DNA from: Desulfovibrio sp. | GTDB taxonomy: Bacteria; Desulfobacterota; Desulfovibrionia; Desulfovibrionales; Desulfovibrionaceae | Direction of reading: 5' to 3' | Assembly: GCA_031270875.1 (NCBI GenBank) | Contig: JAISXC010000172.1 | Location: 1 to 12,424, forward strand | Length of the DNA stretch: 12,424 nucleotides | Shown here: one piece after another, positions 6,468-12,424 of the stretch | How positions within the stretch are numbered: the first letter of the stretch is position 1 | How the letters are laid out: each line of letters starts with the position of its first letter | Notes under the pieces: model-generated | Told to the model about the DNA's origin: nothing | Seen by the model: only the letters and a program-made list of their open reading frames with translations | The model's database searches: none | Made by a program: the position numbers and the translations under genes

Positions 6468-7202
6468 TTGACTAATTATAACGCTGATTTCTATTCGGAT
6501 AGACATGATAGAACAATATACGCAGCAGAAAAAATATTGTCTATTCTACTTGAAACATTGACATCAATTTCTTCTGTGATTGATATTGGGTGCGGAGTAG
6601 GGACATGGTGCTACGTTTTAAAGCAAAAAGGTATTCAGAGAGTTTTAGGTGTAGATGGCCCTTGGGTACCAGCAGAATATCGTGTACTTTCCGAAGCCGA
6701 GTTTCTACAAAATGACTTATCTGTTTTTAATTCTACTGCGATGTTGAAAGATGTAGGAAGATTTGATTGTGCTATCAGTCTTGAAGTCGCAGAGCACTTG
6801 CCCTATGACTATGCTGATAATTTTGTTGACTTTTTAACTTCATTGGCAGATTTCTGTTTATTTTCAGCAGCTATCCCACATCAAGGCGGAAAGAACCATA
6901 TTAATGAGCAATGGCAATCTTATTGGGCTAAAAAATTTCTAGAGCGAAGATTTGTCGCATTTGATATCTTTAGACCAATAATATGGAATGACGAAAAAAT
7001 TGATCGGTGGTACAGACAGAATATATTTTTGTATGTCGAACAGCGCCGACTGTCCGAGTTGACTATAATGAATAACAGTATTATATATGATATAGTACAT
7101 CCAGATTATTTTTTAACTTATGTTAACGCATATAATAAGAAGAAGTCATTTCATAATTCCTTGATAACTCTTCTGAGTAAAATCATGAAAAAAGCAAGTT
7201 GA
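6468..7202 (+). CDS. Class I SAM-dependent methyltransferase with IS-derived C-terminal tail
   Basis: A 244-residue methyltransferase starting at TTG 6468, chosen because TGAGG lies eight bases upstream and no ATG fits. Motif I is VIDIGCGVGTW (37-47), the acidic loop is VLGVDGPW (59-66), and motif IV is FDCAISLEVAEHL (99-111). The later HINEQWQSYWAKKF and RPIIWNDEKIDRWYRQNIFL belong to a family often found in polysaccharide loci. It follows the GT2 gene by five bases, so both form a transcription unit. Its GC is low but less so than that of the GT2 gene. From about residue 225 the codons lie inside the IS5 element (from 7141), so the last ~20 residues (SFHNSLITLLSKIMKKAS) are IS sequence. The catalytic domain appears complete, so it may still work. 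The substrate is unknown. Confidence 0.85.
   Translation: MTNYNADFYSDRHDRTIYAAEKILSILLETLTSISSVIDIGCGVGTWCYVLKQKGIQRVLGVDGPWVPAEYRVLSEAEFLQNDLSVFNSTAMLKDVGRFDCAISLEVAEHLPYDYADNFVDFLTSLADFCLFSAAIPHQGGKNHINEQWQSYWAKKFLERRFVAFDIFRPIIWNDEKIDRWYRQNIFLYVEQRRLSELTIMNNSIIYDIVHPDYFLTYVNAYNKKKSFHNSLITLLSKIMKKAS
7141..7160 (+). repeat. IS5 terminal inverted repeat, left
   Basis: AGAAGTCATTTCATAATTCC, which matches the right end (7858-7839, minus strand) at 19 of 20 bases. It also forms codons of the methyltransferase reading frame. Confidence 0.85.
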
Positions 7203-7804
7203 ACGAAGGCGGTGAATCGTTCATGGAACCGGTCCCAATGCGTCATAGTTCGTTTGAACGTATTGAGCCAGGCGAAAAGACGTTCAATTTTCCAACGCCG
7301 ACGATATCGTCGCAACGGACGACCGTCCTGCGTTGCTTTGCGCTTTCGGTTGCGCCGGTGTGGCGCAATCATCTCAATCTCTTGGGCAGCAAGGGCGTTA
7401 TCGAGCGGATCACTGTCATAGGCACGATCCCCAATAATTCGTCCGGGCTGTCCCAAGGTGACAATTTCATCAAGGGTAGCCTGGACAAGGGTGACTTCAT
7501 GAGGGCGGGCAGAATCCGTGTGCACGGCGAGCGGAAGACCAGAAGCGTCCGCAATGACCATGAGCTTCGTACCTTTCCCCCGCTTGGTCTTTCCCACTTT
7601 TGCGCCCCTTTTTTTGCCACTGCGAATGTGCCGTCAATGGAGCATAGGGTTATGTCCCCACGTTCCTCAAGATCTCGGGCAAGTGCCTCAAGGATTTTTC
7701 GGAATACGCCCGATTTCACCCACTTGCTGAGAGGATGGCTCATGTGAAAGGAGAGGATCCAAAACTGCCCACTGCTCATCAGTTACTCGTTGGTATTTGC
7801 TCAT
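7151..7804 (-). pseudogene. IS5-family DDE transposase, internal deletion and split frames
   Basis: The ATG at 7804 opens MSKYQRVTDEQWAVLDPLLS, the normal N-terminus, but this frame stops at 7688 after a short unrelated run. In another frame the protein resumes at KWVKSGVFRKILEALARDLE and goes to the first catalytic aspartate in IDGTFAVAKK. A -1 shift at an A7 run leads into the third part, GKTKRGKGTKLMVIADASG, with the second aspartate in GRIIGDRAYDSD and the end RRWKIERLFAWLNTFKRTMT. The missing part, about 50-60 residues that usually read GRP...NGILW..RTGAPWRDLP...., was lost near 7730. The -1 shift is normal for this IS group, the deletion is not, so the enzyme is probably dead though the DDE core is kept. 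Confidence 0.85.
7609..7615 (-). other. A7 slippery site for -1 frameshifting in the IS5 transposase
   Basis: On the minus strand the sequence GCA AAA AAA GGG contains an in-phase A AAA AAA heptamer. Slipping back by one base moves from the first catalytic-aspartate frame (IDGTFAVAKK) to the frame reading GAKVGKTKRGKGTKL. Both frames continue the conserved protein exactly at this spot, as in IS5-family members with two overlapping frames. Confidence 0.7.
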
Positions 7805-7838
7805 GAATCTCGATTACTCGATTCTCATGACTTTTTCT

Positions 7839-7858
7839 GGATTTATGAAATGACTTCT
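7839..7858 (-). repeat. IS5 terminal inverted repeat, right
   Basis: On the minus strand AGAAGTCATTTCATAAATCC, one mismatch to the left end at 7141-7160. It fixes the right border of the element. Confidence 0.85.
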
Positions 7859-7883
7859 AGTTGCATTTTCTTTTAGAGAAGTT

Positions 7884-8594
7884 ATGTCCTACTGGAAAAA
7901 CTACTGGAGTACGCGGACAAACGGCGGACACCGTCATCAGGATGAAGACTGGTTGCGCGCCGAGGCCGAAGAAAAACTTCTTCTTTGCGGGGAGAAGAGG
8001 GGGGAGCTGCTGGACTTCGGCTGCGACTCGGCGGATATTCTGGCCTATCTGGCACCGTATTTCATGCAGGTTGCCGGCGTTGATTTCTCGCCAACCATGC
8101 TGGAAAATGCCCGAAATCGGCTGAAGTCGTTTTCCGTTTCCAATGCGACCCTGTTTGAATCGGATGACGCGGGGCTGGAAAATGCCTTGCGCGACAGGAT
8201 GGTTGACACAATCATCGCGGTGGAGGTCGCCCAATATTTCACCAATGAAAAATTGGGGAGACTGGTCGGAGCATTTCGCCGCCTCTTGCGGGACAGAGGG
8301 CGAATCGTCCTTGCCGGCTGCATTGATCCCTTTCTGTTTCCGCTCTGGTCCTCCGGATTTTTCGTCAAAGAGGAATTTTCCCTGTGCCGTTTGATTTGGC
8401 AATACCTTCTCTACCTGTGCAGAGAGATGAAAAGAAAATTGAAAGGAATGCCCGGGCAAAACATCGGCTACGGCCACAGCCGGGAAACTGTGGAGCGCAT
8501 TGCCGGTGAAAACGGACTGCGCGCGGAATTCAGGCGAAGCATGTTTTACGAGTACCGCTATCATGTCATTTTTTCCGCTGTGACGCATGGATAG
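7884..8594 (+). CDS. Class I SAM-dependent methyltransferase
   Basis: A 236-residue methyltransferase, first gene of the right-hand operon. Motif I is LLDFGCDSADILAYLA (42-57), with the last glycines of GxGxG replaced (CDSAD); the acidic loop and SAM adenine region is VAGVDFSPTMLENAR (63-77); motif IV is DTIIAVEVAQYF (108-119), followed by RLLRDRGRIVLAG (133-145). A hydrophobic stretch (150-180) follows, and HSRETVERIAGENGLRAEF (198-216) is the usual C-terminal segment. The ATG has AGAGAAG upstream and sits 25 bases from the IS5 right end, so the native promoter may have been displaced. GC is near 50%, higher than the island but lower than the wbp genes. It overlaps the next gene by eight bases. 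It may methylate a sugar of the surface glycan; the substrate is unknown. Confidence 0.85.
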   Translation: MSYWKNYWSTRTNGGHRHQDEDWLRAEAEEKLLLCGEKRGELLDFGCDSADILAYLAPYFMQVAGVDFSPTMLENARNRLKSFSVSNATLFESDDAGLENALRDRMVDTIIAVEVAQYFTNEKLGRLVGAFRRLLRDRGRIVLAGCIDPFLFPLWSSGFFVKEEFSLCRLIWQYLLYLCREMKRKLKGMPGQNIGYGHSRETVERIAGENGLRAEFRRSMFYEYRYHVIFSAVTHG

Positions 8595-9522
8595 CAACAG
8601 CCCTGTGACAAACTGCCTTTTCGAGGAGCCGTGGTGGCTGGACGCCGTGGCTCCCGGCGCGTGGGACGCCGTGGAAGTCCGCGTGAACGGGGAAGTTCGT
8701 GCGCGTCTGCCTTTTATTCTGGGCCGCAGGTATTTCTTCCGCTCCATACTGCAACCGCCCCTGACTCAGACTCTGGGGCCGTGGCTCAAATCGGGCGAGG
8801 GAAAGAACGCGACGCGCCTGGCGCGGGAAAAAGACCTTATGTTTGCCCTTATTGAATCCCTGCCAGAATATGACCGTTTCTCTCAAAGTTTTCACTACGC
8901 GATCACCAACTGGCTGCCGTTTTCCTGGAAAGGGTTCAGCCAGACGACGCGCTATACCTATGTGCTGGACGATCTTTCCGACCTTGACGCCGTATGGGAC
9001 GGATTCCAGGTCAATATTCGCACGGACGTCCGCAAGGCGCAACGCCGTCTTGAGGTTGAGCGCGGCCGGCCGGCGGCGAACATCATGGATACGCTGGCCA
9101 TGACTTTCACCCGGCAGGGGATGCGGACGCCCTATGCCCCTGATCTGGTGGAGCGGATTGAAGCTGCCTGCGGCCCGGAGAGATGCGCGACCTTCGCCGC
9201 CGTTGACGCGACGCGGCGCATTCACGCCTGCGCCTTTATTGTCTGGGACAAACGCAGCGCCTATTATTTGCTGAGCGGCGGCGATCCGGAGTTGCGCAAC
9301 AGCGGCGCGCAAAGTCTGGTATTATGGGAGGCCATCAAATTCGCCGCGACCGTAACCCGCAAATTTGATTTCGAGGGTTCCATGCTGGAGCCTGTGGAGC
9401 GGTTTTTCAGGGCCTTCGGCGCGCGGCTCCGGCCCTATTTCCACGTCACTTTCGCCAGGCGGACGGCACGCTGCGCGGAAGCCGTCAAAGCCGCGCTCCG
9501 CGCCGCGAAGCTGTGGAGGTAA
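8587..9522 (+). CDS. FemAB-like / GNAT-fold acyltransferase (BioF2-like domain)
   Basis: A 311-residue protein with a double GNAT-like layout. The N-terminal part reads FEEPWWLDAVAPGAWD (12-27), then LPFILGRRYFFRSILQPPLT (41-60) and QTLGPWLKS. The centre has the helix segment NIRTDVRKAQRRL (143-155). The C-terminal core HACAFIVWDKRSAYYLLSGG (213-232), SGAQSLVLWEAI (239-250) and FDFEGSMLEPVERFFRAFGA (260-279) is the hallmark of FemAB-related acyltransferases of the Acetyltransf_6 type in polysaccharide loci. Such enzymes may add acyl or aminoacyl groups to glycans or lipid carriers, but substrates are mostly unknown. The start ATG at 8587 lies within the upstream gene's end (ATGGATAG), and the end overlaps the next gene by ten bases, so the four right-hand genes are probably translated together. 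Confidence 0.75.
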   Translation: MDSNSPVTNCLFEEPWWLDAVAPGAWDAVEVRVNGEVRARLPFILGRRYFFRSILQPPLTQTLGPWLKSGEGKNATRLAREKDLMFALIESLPEYDRFSQSFHYAITNWLPFSWKGFSQTTRYTYVLDDLSDLDAVWDGFQVNIRTDVRKAQRRLEVERGRPAANIMDTLAMTFTRQGMRTPYAPDLVERIEAACGPERCATFAAVDATRRIHACAFIVWDKRSAYYLLSGGDPELRNSGAQSLVLWEAIKFAATVTRKFDFEGSMLEPVERFFRAFGARLRPYFHVTFARRTARCAEAVKAALRAAKLWR

Positions 9523-10838
9523 CGGTACTGCGCGTCACAACCCCCGGTCCTCATTTCGCCCCGGAATACGCCTACCTTGTTTCAACGGTGCTTGGCGAAT
9601 TTCTCGGCGCGAAAACCACAGTCACCGCAGGCGACAACCCCGCCGTATGGCGCATTGAAGACGAAGACAGGCGACTGGAACTGCCCAATCTGTTTTTTCC
9701 TGAACAAAATCCGGAAGGCTTTTTTGACGCCGGCCGCATCCCTCACGCGGCCTGTCAGACGCGAAGCGCATCGGACGCAACATCATATGCGGCGCTTTTC
9801 GGAATTCCGGAAAAAGGCGATGCGGGGCTGGACATTTTCGGCACCATTTTTTTTCTCCTGACATCGTTTGAAGACCACCTGAACATGCCGCGCGACGAAC
9901 ATGATCGCCTGCGTTTCGCCACCTCATGGCTTGGCAGAAACGGGCTGATACAGCGCCCTGTTGTGGACGAACTGCTTGACCTTCTGCTGCGCCTGCTGCG
10001 GAAGGCCGGCATAACCGTTCCCGTGCGGCGGTATCCCTATACCTTGCTGTACACATGCGATATTGACCATCCCACGCTTTGCTTTAACGCGTCACCACGT
10101 ATTTTTTTGCGCAGCCTTGCCTCTTCCCTCATCAAGCGGCCTTCCATACGTGCTGCCGTCAATAAAATACTCGCGCTCCATGATGCGCGACGGGACCCCT
10201 ACAACACGGTTTCCTGGATCTGCGCCCAACTGGAACGAGTGAACAGAACAGGCTGTTTTTTTATCAAATCCGGAACCGGCGGTTCCCGTTACGACGACAT
10301 CTTTTCATTATCCGCGCCGCACATTCAAAAAATGTTTTCTTCGTTGCGGCAGGGCGGCCACTCTGCCGGTTTTCATCCAGGCTATGCCACAATCAATGAT
10401 CCCGCTCTCTTTTTTTATGAACTCCAACACGTCAAAACTTCATGTCCGATTTCTCTTCGCGGCGGGCGACAACACTATCTTCGCTTCAAAGGCGCGCCCA
10501 CCTGGCGCATGTGGGCCGAGGCGGGCCTGGAGTTTGATTCCAGCCTCGGCTTCAGCGCAATGGCGGGGTTCCGATGCGGCACGGCCAAAGAATTTCCTGT
10601 TTACGATCTGGAACGCCGCGTTCCGCTTCCACTGACGGAACATCCGCTTCTGGCAATGGAGGTTACCCTGCTTGAACACATGAAACTTTCCCACGCCGAC
10701 GCATTTGATCACATGAAAAACCTGGGAAACACTGTGCGGCGCTACGGTGGAACCATGACCTTGTTGTGGCACAATCATACATTGTGCACTGATAACGACA
10801 GGGAATTATTCAGTCAGACTCTTTCCGCTCTGGCATAA
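9513..10838 (+). CDS. Divergent polysaccharide deacetylase family protein
   Basis: A protein of up to 441 residues with an N-terminal domain of the kind often placed before divergent NodB/CE4-like deacetylases (APEYAYLVSTVLGEFLG, 16-32) and a C-terminal deacetylase-like half. Motifs: YTCDIDHP (180-187; metal-binding DxDH), SAGFHPGYATIND (284-296), RQHYLRF (319-325), FDSSLGF...GFRCGTAKEFPVYD (341-365), EHPLLAMEVTL (376-386) and LLWHNH (417-422). These occur together in deacetylase-like proteins of exopolysaccharide clusters that would remove N- or O-acetyl groups. No signal peptide is visible, which suggests cytoplasmic action on a lipid-linked precursor. The start is uncertain: GTG 9513 overlaps the previous stop but has only a weak ribosome binding site, whereas GGAGGT at 9515-9520 would serve a rare CTG at 9528. 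Confidence 0.75.
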   Translation: MEVTVLRVTTPGPHFAPEYAYLVSTVLGEFLGAKTTVTAGDNPAVWRIEDEDRRLELPNLFFPEQNPEGFFDAGRIPHAACQTRSASDATSYAALFGIPEKGDAGLDIFGTIFFLLTSFEDHLNMPRDEHDRLRFATSWLGRNGLIQRPVVDELLDLLLRLLRKAGITVPVRRYPYTLLYTCDIDHPTLCFNASPRIFLRSLASSLIKRPSIRAAVNKILALHDARRDPYNTVSWICAQLERVNRTGCFFIKSGTGGSRYDDIFSLSAPHIQKMFSSLRQGGHSAGFHPGYATINDPALFFYELQHVKTSCPISLRGGRQHYLRFKGAPTWRMWAEAGLEFDSSLGFSAMAGFRCGTAKEFPVYDLERRVPLPLTEHPLLAMEVTLLEHMKLSHADAFDHMKNLGNTVRRYGGTMTLLWHNHTLCTDNDRELFSQTLSALA

Positions 10839-10847
10839 CATTATACT

Positions 10848-12020
10848 ATGGAACCGCGCGACATGCCTTTACAGCGTTTACTCATACTCTCTTACACAGA
10901 TGCCCGGTACGAGCCGAGAATCCAGCGGCAGGCCGCACACTTGCGCAAGGACTACAAGATAACTTTGGCGGGACTGACTGACGTGGAGCTGGACGGGGTG
11001 GAATTTTTACCTGTACGGCGTCGCGCAAAAAACATTGTCAGTCAAGGTTTCATCGCCGCGAATCTGCTCCTTGGCAATTACGGCCCGGCCATGCGCCGCT
11101 TTGCGCCGGACAACCCGGAAAAAGCTTTTTCCGGGGATTTTGATCTGGTGCTGGTGCATGATCCGGAGCCGTTCCCGCTTGCCTTTGCCCTTGCCAAGGG
11201 CGCACCTGTCGTGTTTGACGCGCACGAATACTACCCGCGCTGGTTTGAATCCAGCCTGGCCTGGCGGCTGTTTTTTCAGCGCTACCTGACGAGCCTGTGC
11301 GCCGAATACATCCCCCGCTGCGCCGGCATGATAACCGTATGCCCGGGCATTGCCGATGAATATCGGCGCGTTTTCGGCCGGCGACCTGAAGTGGCCTACA
11401 GCGGACCGGAATATATGGAATTGCCGGTTAACCCTGCGGACCCCGGCGGCATCCGCCTGGTCCACCACGGCGCGGCCAGGCCCAACCGCTGTCTTGAGTT
11501 GATGATTTCACTCATGGACCACACGGACAGCCGTTTTACGCTGGACATGTATCTGGTCGGCGACGGCCCGTATATGCGGAAACTCCAGAACATGGCGGCG
11601 GCGCGGAAAAACGTGCGCCTGCGGGATCCCGTCCCCATGCCGGAGCTGACGCGCCTGTGCAACCGCTACGACATGGGCCTGTATCTGCTGCCTCCCACCG
11701 GCTTCAACACAAAACACATGCTGCCCAACAAATTCTTTGAGTTCATCCAGGCGCGCATCGGCGTGGCCATCGGTCCCTCGGTAGAGATGGCGCCCATTGT
11801 GGGACAACACGGCCTCGGCGTCATCGCGGAGGATTTCACGCCGCGAGCCCTGGCGGAAAAGCTGAACGCCCTGACGGCGGAAGACATCACGCGCTTCAAG
11901 CGCAACGCGGACAAAGCCGCGGAAATATACACGGCGGAAGCGTCCCTGAACGTGCTGCGGGCTGTCCTGGCCGAAGCGCTCCGCGACCGGGCTTCGCCCG
12001 TCACGCCGGACAGGGGCTGA
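10848..12020 (+). CDS. GT-B glycosyltransferase (GT4-like)
   Basis: A 390-residue retaining-type glycosyltransferase. The N-terminal domain has LLILSYTDARYEPRIQRQA (11-29), the usual DxRxxxRV-type start of this group, and LVLVHDPEPFPLAFALAKGA (100-119) followed by VVFDAHEYYPRW (121-132). The C-terminal donor-binding domain has RLVHHGAARPNRCLELMISL (203-222), YLVGDGPY (235-242), LCNRYDMGLYLLPP (270-283) and the GT4 nucleotide-sugar segment LPNKFFEFIQARIGVAIGPS (292-311). It follows the deacetylase by nine bases and is the last gene of the operon. The ATG at 10848 has no ribosome binding site; the ATG at 10863 (residue 6) has GGAA at fair spacing and may be the true start. Its 3' end overlaps the convergent glucokinase gene by 20 bases. 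Confidence 0.85.
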   Translation: MEPRDMPLQRLLILSYTDARYEPRIQRQAAHLRKDYKITLAGLTDVELDGVEFLPVRRRAKNIVSQGFIAANLLLGNYGPAMRRFAPDNPEKAFSGDFDLVLVHDPEPFPLAFALAKGAPVVFDAHEYYPRWFESSLAWRLFFQRYLTSLCAEYIPRCAGMITVCPGIADEYRRVFGRRPEVAYSGPEYMELPVNPADPGGIRLVHHGAARPNRCLELMISLMDHTDSRFTLDMYLVGDGPYMRKLQNMAAARKNVRLRDPVPMPELTRLCNRYDMGLYLLPPTGFNTKHMLPNKFFEFIQARIGVAIGPSVEMAPIVGQHGLGVIAEDFTPRALAEKLNALTAEDITRFKRNADKAAEIYTAEASLNVLRAVLAEALRDRASPVTPDRG

Positions 12021-12424
12021 GCCGGCCCCGGATTCCGCCCAGGCGCAGAAATCCGGCGTAGGCCGCTCCCCAGAGACCGCTGTTCTTGTCGTCCATGAGG
12101 GAGACGGGCACGCTTCGGAGCAGCGGCTCAAAACCGGGCAGGGCAAAAAATTCTTCCGCGAAGCCCTCGCCGGTAACGACCAGGGGATTGTCCGCCGCGA
12201 TGCCGCCCGCGATCCACAGGCCGCCGGTGCAGAGGGTCGTCAACACCACGTTGCGGCAAAAACGCCCGTACAGGCGGGCATACCAGCGCAAGGTGGGCGT
12301 GTCGTCGCGCAGGGCGCGCCGGCTGACCTCACGCGGACTCAGGTTCTCCCCGGTCAGATAGCGGTGCAGCAGGGCAAGCCCCCTGCCGGTCAGCGTCACA
12401 TCGCCGACAACACAGGGCAGGCCC
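12001..12424 (-). CDS. glk: Glucokinase, C-terminal part (cut by window edge)
   Basis: About 140 codons are visible, ending at TGA 12001-12003; the gene starts beyond the right edge. Glucokinase makes glucose-6-phosphate from glucose and ATP in the cytoplasm. The hallmarks of the Pfam Glucokinase (Glk) C-terminus are all present: LYGRFCRNVVLTTLCTGGLW (a helix carrying the usual L(Y/F)GR.(A/C)GN signature), IAGGIAADNP, FAEEFFALPGFEPLLRSVPV, SLMDDKNSGLWGAAYAGF. A GTG at about 12399 could be mistaken for a start, but the frame stays open and family-like upstream (residues CVVGDVTLTGRGL). It converges with the glycosyltransferase and shares 20 bases with it. It is probably a chromosomal housekeeping gene marking the right edge of the polysaccharide locus. 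Confidence 0.88.
   Translation of the reverse strand, partial: GLPCVVGDVTLTGRGLALLHRYLTGENLSPREVSRRALRDDTPTLRWYARLYGRFCRNVVLTTLCTGGLWIAGGIAADNPLVVTGEGFAEEFFALPGFEPLLRSVPVSLMDDKNSGLWGAAYAGFLRLGGIRGRLSPCPA

Larger units (their letters stand above)
7141..7858 (-). mobile_element. IS5-family (IS427-group-like) insertion sequence, internally deleted
   Basis: A 718-base element bounded by 20-base inverted repeats and carrying an IS5-type transposase gene on the minus strand. Members of this group are usually about 830-870 bases, so roughly 120-150 bases are missing, in agreement with the gap in the transposase. I find no clear target-site duplication: the bases outside are GA on the left and AG on the right. 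The insertion separates the low-GC island from the GC-richer operon starting at 7884 and leaves only 25 bases before that operon's first start codon. Confidence 0.85.

Noticed and set aside
7199..7747. 182-codon + strand open frame inside the IS
   Set aside because: Antisense to the IS5 transposase parts, which carry the DDE motifs.
7203..7883. CRISPR or tandem repeat array in the gap between the two methyltransferases
   Set aside because: The gap is filled by the IS5 element; only its two terminal inverted repeats recur.
7857..9312. Two long minus-strand open frames (7857-8747 and 8566-9312)
   Set aside because: Antisense shadows of the methyltransferase and the FemAB-like gene.
10842..10847. 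TATACT as a -10 box for the last glycosyltransferase gene
   Set aside because: No -35-like sequence lies 16-18 bases upstream, and the gene is only nine bases from the preceding one, so readthrough is simpler.
11508..12146. 212-codon minus-strand open frame
   Set aside because: Antisense to the GT-B gene and out of frame with glucokinase; no domain features.

Overview
The window is a surface-polysaccharide (O-antigen, capsule or exopolysaccharide) biosynthesis locus of a GC-rich Gram-negative bacterium. The codon use, the very tight gene overlaps and the glucokinase at the right edge suggest a Desulfovibrio-like (Desulfobacterota) genome. That is an inference from style; no taxonomic marker gene is present. 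Most genes lie on the + strand in overlapping, operon-like runs. No tRNA, rRNA or CRISPR array is visible.

Left part (1-4412). The window opens in the 5' end of an ISAs1-family transposase on the minus strand, followed by a gene-free leader (201-490). A four-gene run then starts with a GumK-like (GT70) glucuronosyltransferase. It continues with the WbpE, WbpB and WbpD homologues, which act in the order B, E, D to turn UDP-GlcNAcA (made by a WbpA-type dehydrogenase not seen here) into UDP-GlcNAc3NAcA. The run thus combines making one acidic sugar donor with an enzyme likely to transfer another uronic acid.

Scar region (4306-5388). A RelE/ParE-type toxin and HTH antitoxin pair on the minus strand separates wbpD from a second copy of the wbpD 3' end. 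An 82-base direct repeat with one mismatch marks the two copies. The second copy overlaps, by ATGA, a degraded start of a WbpI/WecB-type 2-epimerase gene. This implies an ancestral wbpE-B-D-I operon that was split and truncated.

Low-GC island (5389-7140). A GT2 glycosyltransferase and a SAM methyltransferase have much lower GC than everything around them and look recently acquired. The island ends abruptly at an IS5-family element (7141-7858) with 20-bp terminal inverted repeats. Its transposase gene has an internal deletion, and the element supplies the last ~20 codons of the methyltransferase.

Right part (7884-12020). A second GC-richer operon encodes a SAM methyltransferase, a FemAB-like/GNAT acyltransferase, a divergent polysaccharide deacetylase and a GT-B glycosyltransferase, with overlaps or a 9-base gap between them. 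Together they look like a glycan transfer and decoration module. The window closes with the convergent 3' end of a glucokinase gene.
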